A stretch of DNA of 13,896 bases, taken from assembly GCA_964449305.1 (NCBI GenBank), contig CAYUYM010000085.1:1-13896 (forward strand), read 5' to 3'. This document shows positions 5,848-13,265 of this stretch, piece by piece. Source of the DNA: CAYUYM01 sp964449305 (GTDB lineage Bacteria > Bacteroidota > Ignavibacteria > SZUA-365 > CAYQST01). The notes under the pieces were generated by a model that was not told the DNA's origin, did no database searches, and was given only the letters and a program-made list of their open reading frames with translations. Position 1 is the first letter of the stretch; the number at the start of each line of letters is the position of its first letter. Position numbers and translations under genes: made by a program.

Positions 5848-6795
5848 TCAGAACAGATTCTTCTTCCACAAAAACACCACGGACAGCACCACGATGAGTG
5901 TGGTGAGGCCGAGGATGAAGGCGAAGGCCATGGGGCTGTCCTGAAGGGGCAGCGGGACGTTCATGCCGAAAAAGCTCGATACCATGGTGGGGATGGCAAG
6001 CACGATGGTGATGCTCGTGAGGAGCTTCATGACCATGTTGAGGTTGTTGGACACCACCGAGGCGTAGGAATCCATGAGCCCGCCAAGGATGCTGCTGTAG
6101 ATCTGCGTCATCTCGAGGGCCTGGTCGAACTCCACCATCACGTCTTCCATGAGTTCCACGTCATCCTCCGACCAGCGTATCTGCTTGGATCGCATGAGGC
6201 GGCGGAGGATGGTCTGGTTCGAGCGCAGGGAGGTGGTGAAGTAGACGAGCGTCTTCTCGAGGCCGAGCAGTTCGAAGAGCTCCTTGTTCTTCATCGACCG
6301 GTGGAGCTTGGCCTCGCTTTCGTCGGTCTGCCGGTTGATGTGCTTCAGGTAGCGCAGGTAGTAGGAGGCGGTGCGCGAAAGGAGCTGGAGGAGGAAGCGG
6401 TTCTTGTTCGTGGTCTGGAAGTTCTTGATGCGGTTTGTCTTGAACTCCTCGAGGATGGGCGTCCGCCGCAGGCAGATGGTGATGAAGTAGTCCGGCAGCA
6501 TGATCATGCCGAGCGGCAGTGTGGAGATGACGAACTCCGACCGGTCCTTCTCGTCGGGAAACTCCACGATGGGAATGTCCACGATGGTCAGGATCTGGTG
6601 TTCATCGAACTCGATGCGCGAGCGCTCCTCGGAGTCCAGGGGATCCTTGAGGAAGTCCAGCTCGATCTCCAGTTTCTCGGCGATCGACTGGATCTCCGCC
6701 TCGGTCGGGGCCACCATGTCGATCCAGCATCCCTTCTGTGACGTGGGGATGCAGGCGAATGGCGTCGTGTCGCTGGAATGGTAGAAATCGACCAT
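5848..6795 (-). CDS. corA: CorA-family magnesium/metal ion channel
   Basis: A 315-residue protein. A large cytoplasmic N-terminal domain (about 1-255) is followed by two C-terminal membrane helices: about 257-276 (SITIVLAIPTMVSSFF) and 290-310. The diagnostic GMN motif lies at 277-279, directly after the first helix, followed by a short acidic-poor loop and a basic C-terminus (WKKNLF). CorA forms a pentamer that lets Mg2+ (also Co2+ or Ni2+) into the cell. The ATG at 6795 was chosen because GGAAGGG lies about eight bases upstream and the homologous region starts here; an upstream in-frame extension (to 6939) would run through the promoter. Convergent with the peptidase gene. It lies downstream of the exporter operon but has its own promoter candidate. 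Confidence 0.93.
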   Translation of the reverse strand: MVDFYHSSDTTPFACIPTSQKGCWIDMVAPTEAEIQSIAEKLEIELDFLKDPLDSEERSRIEFDEHQILTIVDIPIVEFPDEKDRSEFVISTLPLGMIMLPDYFITICLRRTPILEEFKTNRIKNFQTTNKNRFLLQLLSRTASYYLRYLKHINRQTDESEAKLHRSMKNKELFELLGLEKTLVYFTTSLRSNQTILRRLMRSKQIRWSEDDVELMEDVMVEFDQALEMTQIYSSILGGLMDSYASVVSNNLNMVMKLLTSITIVLAIPTMVSSFFGMNVPLPLQDSPMAFAFILGLTTLIVVLSVVFLWKKNLF

Positions 6796-6865
6796 GTTCG
6801 CACCCTTCCGAATTGGGCTTTTGGGGAATCTCGTGAAGTGAGCGGACCGGCGGCTCACGTCGATC

Positions 6866-6893
6866 AATATCACGAAATCCCCGCAAATGTCAA
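6866..6893 (-). promoter_or_regulatory. Candidate promoter of corA
   Basis: On the minus strand a perfect TTGACA (6893-6888) is followed after 16 bases by GATATT (6871-6866), which matches a -10 box in four of six positions. It leaves a leader of about 65 bases. No known Mg2+-sensing leader is recognised in it. Confidence 0.4.
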
Positions 6894-6947
6894 TACGAGA
6901 ATTCAGTGAAGACGTGCCAGCGTCGCGTACCTCCGCCATGCCTCCCG

Positions 6948-6993
6948 CCCGTCACCGGGTGAAGCACCGACCACTTCGCTGCACTTGCTTCAC
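6948..6993. repeat. Inverted repeats between corA and the exporter operon
   Basis: GTGAAGCA (6959-6966) and TGCTTCAC (6986-6993) are perfect 8-bp inverted arms around a 19-base spacer. Next to it CCCGTCACCGGG (6948-6959) reads on the minus strand as a CCCG/CGGG stem with a GUGA loop. It lies after the last exporter gene and may end its transcript, but there is no T-run on either side. The rest of the 6796-7066 gap holds only the corA promoter and leader. Confidence 0.35.
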
Positions 6994-7066
6994 GCGGTTC
7001 CAATTGCGACAATCTGCACCATTCCACACTCAGACCATTTCACCTTCCGTCATGCAATATGGGAAT

Positions 7067-8191
7067 TCACGACAATTTCCGCCGGAATCGCAGCACAGCG
7101 AGCGACATGAGCGTCACGCCAAACCCCGCCATGGCCAGCGTCTCGGGAAGCAGCTCGTCGAGCGTGGATCCCTTCAGGTAGATCTCCCGCAGCACGGTCA
7201 GGAAGTAGCGCACCGGATTGGCCATGGAGATGATCTGGACCGAATCCGGCATGTTGGCGATGGGGACGAAAAAGCCGCTGAGCAGGATGGAGAAGATCAT
7301 GAAGAACCAGGCCACGAAAAGCGCCTGCTGCTGCGTCTCGGAGATGGTGGAGATGAAGATGCCGAGGGAGAGCGTGGTGAGGATGAAGAGGGCGGACTCC
7401 CCGAGCAGCAGGAGGATGCTGCCTTTGACACCGATGCCGAACACGAGCCACACGAAGGTCATCGTCAGCATGATCTCGATGAAGCCGAGGATGGCGAAGG
7501 GCAGCACCTTGCCCAGGATGAGCTGCCAGGCACGGATGGGCGTCACCATGAGCTGTTCAAGCGTCCCGATCTCCTTCTCCCGCACGATGGCCATGCTTGT
7601 GAGGAAGAGGGTGATGATGACGAGGATCATCGCCACCACGCCGGGGATGATGTAGACGCGCGACTCGAGGTTCGGGTTGTACCAGAAGCGCGGTTCGGCC
7701 TCCACACGGCGGGCGCCGCGTTGCGCCATGGCCAGGCGCGGCTCGCCACTCACCACATCCACCTGGTACCGTGAGAGGATGTCCATCGCGTAGCCCGTGG
7801 CAATGCCGGCGGAGTTGCCGTCGAGCGCGTCGACGAGGAGCTGCAGAGCCGGCCGCGATCCGCGGATCACGTCGCGCGCGAAGTTGGCCGGGATGGAGAG
7901 GGCCAGGCTTGCCCTGCCCTCATCGAGCCAGGCCGGAAGACGCGTCACGTCGTCCTCCACATCCACCACGCGGAAGTAGCGGCTGTGGAGGAAGTGGCCG
8001 ATGAGCTCGCGGCTCATGGGCGTGCGGTCAGCGTCGTGGATCACGAGCCGCACGTCCAGCACATCGGTGGTGACCGCGTTGCCGATCACGAACAGCTGGA
8101 GGAGCGGCGCCACGAAGAGGATCGCGATCATGGACCTGTCCCGGAAGATCTGCCGGAACTCTTTCTTCATCAGATGGAGGATTCGCTGCAT
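7067..8191 (-). CDS. ABC-2 type exporter permease, YbhR-like
   Basis: A 374-residue protein of the ABC-2 permease family. One membrane helix near the N-terminus (about 21-39) is followed by a periplasmic domain (about 45-178) and a cluster of five helices (about 181-202, 228-251, 258-281, 288-310 and 352-366). Between the second helix and the next lies REKEIGTLEQLMVTP, the family's cytosolic coupling segment. The C-terminal half (SETQQQA..., LSGFFVPIANMP, NPVRYF, IYLKG, FRRK) looks like E. coli YbhR rather than YbhS. It would pair with the neighbouring permease to form the export channel. Last gene of the operon, 31 bp after the preceding permease. No ribosome binding site is apparent; an in-frame ATG at 8170 is a shorter alternative start. 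Confidence 0.9.
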   Translation of the reverse strand: MQRILHLMKKEFRQIFRDRSMIAILFVAPLLQLFVIGNAVTTDVLDVRLVIHDADRTPMSRELIGHFLHSRYFRVVDVEDDVTRLPAWLDEGRASLALSIPANFARDVIRGSRPALQLLVDALDGNSAGIATGYAMDILSRYQVDVVSGEPRLAMAQRGARRVEAEPRFWYNPNLESRVYIIPGVVAMILVIITLFLTSMAIVREKEIGTLEQLMVTPIRAWQLILGKVLPFAILGFIEIMLTMTFVWLVFGIGVKGSILLLLGESALFILTTLSLGIFISTISETQQQALFVAWFFMIFSILLSGFFVPIANMPDSVQIISMANPVRYFLTVLREIYLKGSTLDELLPETLAMAGFGVTLMSLAVLRFRRKLS

Positions 8192-8222
8192 GCGTCGGAG
8201 GGGTGCTGTGGGTGGACGGAAA

Positions 8223-9326
8223 TCATTCGAGTGTGGTCTTGAAGCGCTTTGTGGCGAGGGTGAGCATGACGATGCCGATGCCGGTCAGCACGGCGGCGTG
8301 CCGCCACAGCTCCGACAGCCCGTTGCCCTTGAGCATGATGCCCCGGATGATGGTGAGGAACCAGGTGGCGGGGATCACCTGCGAGAGCCATTGGAGCACC
8401 GTCGGCATGGAGGCGATGGGGAAGAGGAAGCCGCTGATCATGATGGTGGGAAGGATGGTGGCCATCAGCGTCATGAGCATGGCGATCTGCTGGCTGCGGG
8501 CCACGGTGGAGATGAGCAGGCCGAAGCTCAGCGCCACAAAGATGTACACGAGCCCGAGCGCGGCGATGAGGACGAGACTCCCGCGGATCGGCACGTCGAA
8601 GAGGATCTGCGAGAAGAGGAGGATCATCGATGCATTGAAGAAGCCGAGCAGGATGTAGGGCGCAACCTTGCCCACGACGATCTCCACCGGGTGCACCGGC
8701 GAGACGAGGATCTGCTCCATCGTGCCCGTCTCCTTTTCGCGCGTGATGGCGATGGAGGTGAGAAGCGCGCTGATGAGCAGCAGGATGAGGGCGATGAGTC
8801 CGGGCACGAAGAAGTTCGTGGACTTCATGTCCGGGTTGTAGAGGAAGCGCGGCTCGATGGCGAACAGGCCCGCGGGCATCGTGGAATGCTGGTCCGAGTA
8901 GACGCGCAGCACCTGGTTGCAGTAGTTGTTGATGAGCGTGCCGACATTCGAGTCCGAGGCGTCGATCACGATCTGGACGCGCGTGACCGGCTCGGTGGCC
9001 TGGGTGGAGGAGAAATCCCGCGGGATGACGAGCACCATGCGTACCGCACGCGTGTGGAAGAGGCGCTCCACCGTTCCGCGCTCCACGGGCACGGCGCGGT
9101 GGACGAAGAAGCCGTTGCGCTCGAAGTTCTCGATCAGGGCGCGACTCTCCGGTGTGGCGGCGTCGTCGATCACGGCAAAGGGGATGTTGCGCATGTCGAG
9201 CGTGATGGCGTAGCCGTAGAGCACGATCATGAGGATGGGCATGAGCACGATGATGAGCAGGGAGCGCCAGTCCCGGAAGATGTGGATGAACTCCTTGCGG
9301 ATGATGCAGAGGATGCGGCGCTTCAT
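8223..9326 (-). CDS. ABC-2 type exporter permease, YbhS-like
   Basis: A 367-residue ABC-2 permease with the same plan as its neighbour: helix at about 22-41, a periplasmic domain to about 172, then helices at about 174-195, 222-243, 250-274, 281-304 and 345-360. The segment REKETGTMEQILVSP at 196-210 is the family's coupling region, and ISGFLFPIASMP (about 297-308) is another landmark. Its start codon overlaps the stop of the ATPase gene by four bases (ATGA), so the two are translationally coupled. By position it corresponds to YbhS in the E. coli ybhGFSR operon, where the two permeases form a heterodimer. The substrate is unknown; E. coli relatives affect tolerance to drugs and ions. Confidence 0.9.
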   Translation of the reverse strand: MKRRILCIIRKEFIHIFRDWRSLLIIVLMPILMIVLYGYAITLDMRNIPFAVIDDAATPESRALIENFERNGFFVHRAVPVERGTVERLFHTRAVRMVLVIPRDFSSTQATEPVTRVQIVIDASDSNVGTLINNYCNQVLRVYSDQHSTMPAGLFAIEPRFLYNPDMKSTNFFVPGLIALILLLISALLTSIAITREKETGTMEQILVSPVHPVEIVVGKVAPYILLGFFNASMILLFSQILFDVPIRGSLVLIAALGLVYIFVALSFGLLISTVARSQQIAMLMTLMATILPTIMISGFLFPIASMPTVLQWLSQVIPATWFLTIIRGIMLKGNGLSELWRHAAVLTGIGIVMLTLATKRFKTTLE

Positions 9327-10060
9327 TGGTTCCCCCCTCCAACCAGGTGGATGAAGATGTCCTGCATGGAGGTCATGCCGTGTTTCTCCTTGATGGCCGT
9401 GGGGTTGCCCATCTCGATGATGCGTCCTTCATACATGATGGACAGTCGGTTGCAGTATTCCGCCTCGTCCATGTAGTGCGTGGTCACGAACACCGTCACC
9501 CCCTGGGTGGTGAGCTCGTTGATGATGCGCCAGAAATTGCGGCGCGAGATGGGGTCGACGCCGCCGGTGGGTTCGTCGAGAAAGATGATCGAGGGGTCGT
9601 GCAGCATCGAACAGCCGAGCGCGAGGCGCTGCTTCCATCCCAGCGGGAGCGAGCGGGTCAGATCACCTCCGTGCCCCGTGAGACCGAGCTCCGCCAGGAG
9701 GCGGTCGGTCTTCTCCCGGATGCGCCGACGGTCGAGGCCGTAGATGCCGCCATAGAACTCGATGTTCTCGACCACGGTGAGGTCCTCGTAAAGCGAGAAT
9801 TTCTGGCTCATGTAGCCGATGTTCTCCTTGATGGCGTGTGCCTGGCGGTGGATGTCGAAGCCCGCCACCGTGGCATGGCCCGAGGTGGGCGGCAGCAGGC
9901 CGCAGAGCATGCGGATGGCCGTGGTTTTCCCCGCGCCGTTGGCGCCGAGGAAACCAAAGATCTCGCCGCGTTTCACCTCCAGGCTGATGCTGTCCACTGC
10001 GGTGAAGTCACCGAAGCGTTTGGTGAGTCCGTCGACACGGACGGCGATGTCGTCATTCAT
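9323..10060 (-). CDS. ABC transporter ATPase with degenerate signature (YbhF C-terminal-half type)
   Basis: A 245-residue nucleotide-binding protein. Walker A GANGAGKT at 39-46, Q-loop Q86 (GYMSQKFSLY), Walker B FLDEPTGGVD with D162 and catalytic E163, and H-loop H195 (THYMDEA) are intact. The signature motif at 138-142 is LPLGW instead of LSGGQ, followed by a normal KQRLAL. This is typical of the second ATPase half of YbhF-like proteins and marks a subunit that cannot complete a normal ATP site for its partner. The ATG at 10060 was chosen because the upstream extension overlaps the preceding gene. Its first eight bases (ATGAATGA) contain the end of the other ATPase gene, so both are coupled. 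Together with the adjacent ATPase it would power the two permeases. Confidence 0.94.
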   Translation of the reverse strand: MNDDIAVRVDGLTKRFGDFTAVDSISLEVKRGEIFGFLGANGAGKTTAIRMLCGLLPPTSGHATVAGFDIHRQAHAIKENIGYMSQKFSLYEDLTVVENIEFYGGIYGLDRRRIREKTDRLLAELGLTGHGGDLTRSLPLGWKQRLALGCSMLHDPSIIFLDEPTGGVDPISRRNFWRIINELTTQGVTVFVTTHYMDEAEYCNRLSIMYEGRIIEMGNPTAIKEKHGMTSMQDIFIHLVGGGNQ

Positions 10061-10976
10061 GGCCGCCCTCCCGGATGAGGGAGATGAACACATCCTCGAG
10101 CGATGGCTCGATGCGGCGGAGGTCGACGGGGCACCCTGCCAGGACCTCCACGTCCCGTCGCAGACGCGCCACGTCCATGCCGGGATCGGTGGTGAGGTGC
10201 AGGCTGTCACCGAAGGCCTGCACCGAACGGACGCCCGGGATGCCCTCGAAGGCGGCGGCGCGTGTCACGAGCGCGAGGTCGTGGAGCGCGTGCACCTCGC
10301 CATGCATGAGCGTGGTGAGCGCGGACGGCTCCCCATGCGCCAGGATGCGTCCCTCATGCATGATGGCGACGCGGTCGCACTGCAGCGCCTCGTCCATGTA
10401 GGGCGTGGAGACGAGGATGGTGACATGTTGCGCACGGAGCTCGCGCAGAATGGCCCAGAACTCGTTTCGTGAAACGGGATCGACGCCCGTCGTGGGCTCA
10501 TCGAGCACAAGCACAACAGGGTCGTGGATGAGCGTGCAGGAGAGGGCGAGCTTCTGTTTCATCCCGCCCGAGAGACGGCCCGCGAGCCGCGTGCTGAAGT
10601 CCTGGAGACGGGAGAAGCGGTACAGGCGCTCCTTGCGCGCCGGCACCTCGTGCCGCGGCACGGCAAAGAGGTCGGCGAAGAACTCGAGGTTCTGATCCAC
10701 CGACAGGTCGGGGTAGAGGGAGAAGCGCTGGGGCATGTAGCCGGTGGTGGCACGGATGCGACCCACCTCACGGCGCACATCATGCCCGGCCATGGTCAGC
10801 TCCCCGGTGTCGGGCCGGAGGAGGGTGACGAGCGTGCGCAGCGTGGTGGTCTTGCCCGCACCGTCGGGGCCGATGAGCCCGAAGAGCTCCCCCTCCTCCA
10901 CGTCGAGCGACATGTCACGCACGGCCTGCACGCTGCCATAGGCCTTGGAGAATCCGCTGATGTGTATCGCCGGCAT
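10053..10976 (-). CDS. ABC transporter ATPase with Pro in the H-loop (YbhF N-terminal-half type)
   Basis: A 307-residue nucleotide-binding protein. Walker A GPDGAGKT at 36-43, Q-loop Q83, signature LSGGMKQKL at 135-143, and Walker B LVLDEPTTGVD with D159 and E160 are normal. The H-loop reads STPYMDEA: Pro at 192 replaces the histidine that normally contacts the gamma phosphate. The C-terminal extra (about 235-307, with HALHDLALVTRAAAFEGIPG) is the usual DrrA/YbhF-type tail, ending in LEDVFISLIREGGHE. The ATG at 10976 lies one base after the TGA of the fusion-protein gene; longer in-frame upstream starts would lie inside that gene. With the other ATPase it forms a heterodimer in which one site is normal and one is degenerate. 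Confidence 0.94.
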   Translation of the reverse strand: MPAIHISGFSKAYGSVQAVRDMSLDVEEGELFGLIGPDGAGKTTTLRTLVTLLRPDTGELTMAGHDVRREVGRIRATTGYMPQRFSLYPDLSVDQNLEFFADLFAVPRHEVPARKERLYRFSRLQDFSTRLAGRLSGGMKQKLALSCTLIHDPVVLVLDEPTTGVDPVSRNEFWAILRELRAQHVTILVSTPYMDEALQCDRVAIMHEGRILAHGEPSALTTLMHGEVHALHDLALVTRAAAFEGIPGVRSVQAFGDSLHLTTDPGMDVARLRRDVEVLAGCPVDLRRIEPSLEDVFISLIREGGHE

Positions 10977-10977
10977 G

Positions 10978-11955
10978 TCACCGCGCCTTCTGGAGGATGA
11001 CGGACACGGGCATGCCGATCTTGAACACGCCGTCGTTGTTCGGGATGCGGATGCGAGCCTGGAAGACGAGCATGGTGCGCGTCTCCTCGGTGAGGATGGT
11101 CTTCGGGGTGAACTCCGCACGCGGGGAGATCCACGACACCGTCCCCTCGAAGCTGCGGTCGGGCATGCCGTCCACCTGCACCTGCACCTTCTGCCCCATG
11201 GTGATGAAGGGGAGCTGCTCCTCGGCCACGTAGATCTTCGTCCACATGTCGGTGAGGTCCGCGATCTCGCACACGGGCCCGCCTGGTGTGAGGAACTCGC
11301 CGGGCTCGGTGTAGGTGACGAGCACGGCCCCGGCGAGCGGCGAGGCGACCACGGCGTCACGTATCTGTGTCTGCACGATCTTGCGTCCCGAGGCGAGCTG
11401 TGCCTGCTTCTCGGTGAGGGCCTCAAGCGCGAGGCGGGCCGCGGTGAGCTGCTCATCGGCCGCATCGAGCGCCGCCTTCAGATCGTCCACGGACTGCTGT
11501 GTGGTGGCACCGGAGCGGAGCAGTGCGGTGAAGCGGTCGAGCCGCAGCCGAAGATTCTCCCGGTTGATGGTGGCGGCGCGGAGCTGCGCGCGGGCGGACT
11601 CCTTCTGCCGCTCGAGCTCCACCGTCTGGGCCTCGCTCTGTTCGATCTGGTAGCCGAGCTTCGAGGCCTCGATCACTGCAAGCGTGTCGCCGGGCGACAC
11701 GAGCCGCCCCTCGTCCACGAGGAGGCGGGTCACCAGGCCGGCGTTCTGGGCGCTCACGCGCGTGGTGGTGGCATCGAGGATGCCGGTGAAGCGGAGGGTG
11801 GAGTCGTCCTTCTGCGAGCACTGCGAGAGGAGGACGAGCGAAAGCATGGCGGTGATGCGCAGTGGCAGCGCGAGGCGGGAGCGGTGGCGCGACGTGGAGG
11901 TGATGGGGGTGTGCATGGTGATGAGGGATGCGGGGTGATGGATGGGGGATGTCAT
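10978..11955 (-). CDS. HlyD/AcrA-type membrane-fusion lipoprotein (YbhG-like)
   Basis: A 325-residue periplasmic adaptor. The lipobox LLSQC ends at Cys 46, preceded by a long N-terminal part, so initiation may instead be at Met14 or Met37. Residues about 55-97 and 200-235 are the two halves of the lipoyl domain (VDEGRLVSPGDTL; VVASPLAGAVL). Between them is an alpha-helical hairpin coiled coil (about 102-198). Its tip has R141-x3-L145-x6-T152, close to the R-L-S motif with which AcrA/MacA hairpins contact TolC. The C-terminal beta-barrel follows (ADLTDMWTKIYVAEEQLPF). It bridges the ABC pump to the TolC-like protein. The most upstream start overlaps the TolC stop by four bases (ATGA), which favours it; no ribosome binding site is apparent there. 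Confidence 0.92.
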   Translation of the reverse strand: MTSPIHHPASLITMHTPITSTSRHRSRLALPLRITAMLSLVLLSQCSQKDDSTLRFTGILDATTTRVSAQNAGLVTRLLVDEGRLVSPGDTLAVIEASKLGYQIEQSEAQTVELERQKESARAQLRAATINRENLRLRLDRFTALLRSGATTQQSVDDLKAALDAADEQLTAARLALEALTEKQAQLASGRKIVQTQIRDAVVASPLAGAVLVTYTEPGEFLTPGGPVCEIADLTDMWTKIYVAEEQLPFITMGQKVQVQVDGMPDRSFEGTVSWISPRAEFTPKTILTEETRTMLVFQARIRIPNNDGVFKIGMPVSVILQKAR

Positions 11956-13265
11956 TGTGCCTCCAGCCCGAGGATGGCGGTGAGTTCGGTGAGTTTCAGT
12001 GAGTGGTCCATGTGCGCCTGCTCCAGGCGGATGAGGGCGGTGGTCAGCGAGGTCTCGGCGTCGACGAGTTCGGTGGTGGTGGAGAGGCCCTCGCGAAGGC
12101 GGCTCTGGACCAGGGCCATGCGCTGCCGTTCCAGCACGATCTGCGCTTCAAGAAGGCGGATGGATTCGGTGCGGTCGTGCAGGTCGTTCTGGAGAAGGCC
12201 GATCTGCGTGCGGATCTGGCGCTGGAGCTGATCGCGCCGCAGACGGGCCTTGTCGATCTCGAGGTGGGAGCGCTCCACCGCGTTCCTGTCCGCCCTCCAT
12301 GCCCAGAGGTTCCATTCCAGGCGGATGCCGGCGGTGTAGTAGGCCATCCAGTCGTTCGTCACCTGGTCCACGCCGGGGCGTCCGTAGCGGAGCGCGGCCG
12401 AGGCGGTGATCGACGGCAGGAGGGCGGCGCGGCTCATGCGTTCGCCGAGGCGGCCGATTTCCTCGGTCTCGGTGAGGGCGCGGAAATCGCGGCGTGTGTC
12501 GAGTGCGATGGCAAGGAGGTCGCCGACTGGTGCGTCTTCATGCGGCGAGGAGGCGATGGTGCCCGGTTCCACATCGAAGGGCGTGTCGAGTCCGGTAGCC
12601 TGCATGAGTTGGAGGATGACGCGTTCATACTGGCTGGCCGCGGCGGAGCGTTCCACCGCGATCTGGCGCAGGCGCGTGGAGAGGAGGAGGGTGTCGTAGG
12701 CCAGCGCCTGCCCCTCGGCGAGCTGGGCGCGCCGCATGGCGAGGGCCTGGTCGATGGCGCGCTGTTGCTGGTCGAAGATGGCGAGGCTGCCATGGGCAAG
12801 CTGGGCGCGCCGGTAGGCGGTGACGATGGCGTTGTGCACATCGATGCGCGCACCCTCGAGCGTGAGGGCGGCGACGCGCTCGCCGGCGCGCTGCACGTCC
12901 ACCGCCGTCGACAGGCGGTTGCCCATGTACAGTGGCACGGAGACGCTGAGAGCGGCGTCATAGACGTTGCCGTCGCCAAAGGAGATGTGCCGGGGGGGGA
13001 TGCCGAGGCCCGGGATGGCGAAATCGATGCCGCCTGTTTCGGAGACGTGTTGGTAGGACGCGGTGAGATCGACGCGGGGCAGCCGCGCCGCGGCGGCGAT
13101 GTCGGCGGCGAGGGCGGCCTGCCGGTGCTCCGCATCGCGCAGTCGCACGGCCTCCTGCCCGGCGGCACGGGCGGTGAGCTCTGACAGCGGCAGCACCCGG
13201 CGCTGCGCGAGCAGTGTTCCCGGGAGGAGGAGGAGGAGGAGGAGGAGGAGAGTGCGTGCGTTCAT
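11952..13265 (-). CDS. TolC-family outer-membrane efflux channel
   Basis: A 437-residue protein. The signal peptide (1-20) contains nine consecutive Leu and ends LLAQ. The mature part has the duplicated TolC/OEP layout: first repeat about 25-225 with a beta-strand segment ISFGDGNVYDAALSVSVPLY, second about 235-430 with AYYTAGIRLEWNLWAW. Long Arg/Gln/Glu-rich helices (such as LRRDQLQRQIRTQIGLLQND and LREGLSTTTELVDAETSL) form the tunnel. It trimerises in the outer membrane and carries material from the pump outside. The ATG at 13265 has CGGAGG upstream and overlaps the TetR stop by four bases (ATGA); an in-frame extension upstream would lie inside the TetR gene. E. coli operons of this type lack their own TolC gene. 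Confidence 0.93.
   Translation of the reverse strand: MNARTLLLLLLLLLPGTLLAQRRVLPLSELTARAAGQEAVRLRDAEHRQAALAADIAAAARLPRVDLTASYQHVSETGGIDFAIPGLGIPPRHISFGDGNVYDAALSVSVPLYMGNRLSTAVDVQRAGERVAALTLEGARIDVHNAIVTAYRRAQLAHGSLAIFDQQQRAIDQALAMRRAQLAEGQALAYDTLLLSTRLRQIAVERSAAASQYERVILQLMQATGLDTPFDVEPGTIASSPHEDAPVGDLLAIALDTRRDFRALTETEEIGRLGERMSRAALLPSITASAALRYGRPGVDQVTNDWMAYYTAGIRLEWNLWAWRADRNAVERSHLEIDKARLRRDQLQRQIRTQIGLLQNDLHDRTESIRLLEAQIVLERQRMALVQSRLREGLSTTTELVDAETSLTTALIRLEQAHMDHSLKLTELTAILGLEAQ
13224..13250 (-). repeat. Trinucleotide microsatellite (CTC)9 coding the Leu core of the TolC signal
   Basis: Nine uninterrupted identical triplets (GAG on the plus strand, CTC codons on the minus strand) encode Leu 6-14 of the TolC-like protein. 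Leu has six codons, so the perfect codon identity makes this a DNA repeat and not just a protein constraint. Slippage would change the hydrophobic core one residue at a time without a frameshift. Confidence 0.85.

Noticed and set aside
5743..6741. Plus-strand open frame of 332 codons over corA
   Set aside because: Antisense to CorA with its GMN motif; no homology recognised.
8001..9476. Plus-strand open frame of 491 codons over the permease genes
   Set aside because: Antisense to a clear ABC-2 permease; composition dominated by His, Glu, Asp and Arg without a fold.
10977..11465. N-terminal extension of the first ATPase into the fusion-protein gene
   Set aside because: Arg/Ser/Pro-rich shadow sequence; the ATPase homology starts at ATG 10976, one base after the preceding stop.
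10945..13184. Two long plus-strand open frames (10945-12231, 12003-13184) over the fusion protein and TolC
   Set aside because: Antisense shadows of two well-recognised genes; no motif or ribosome binding site.
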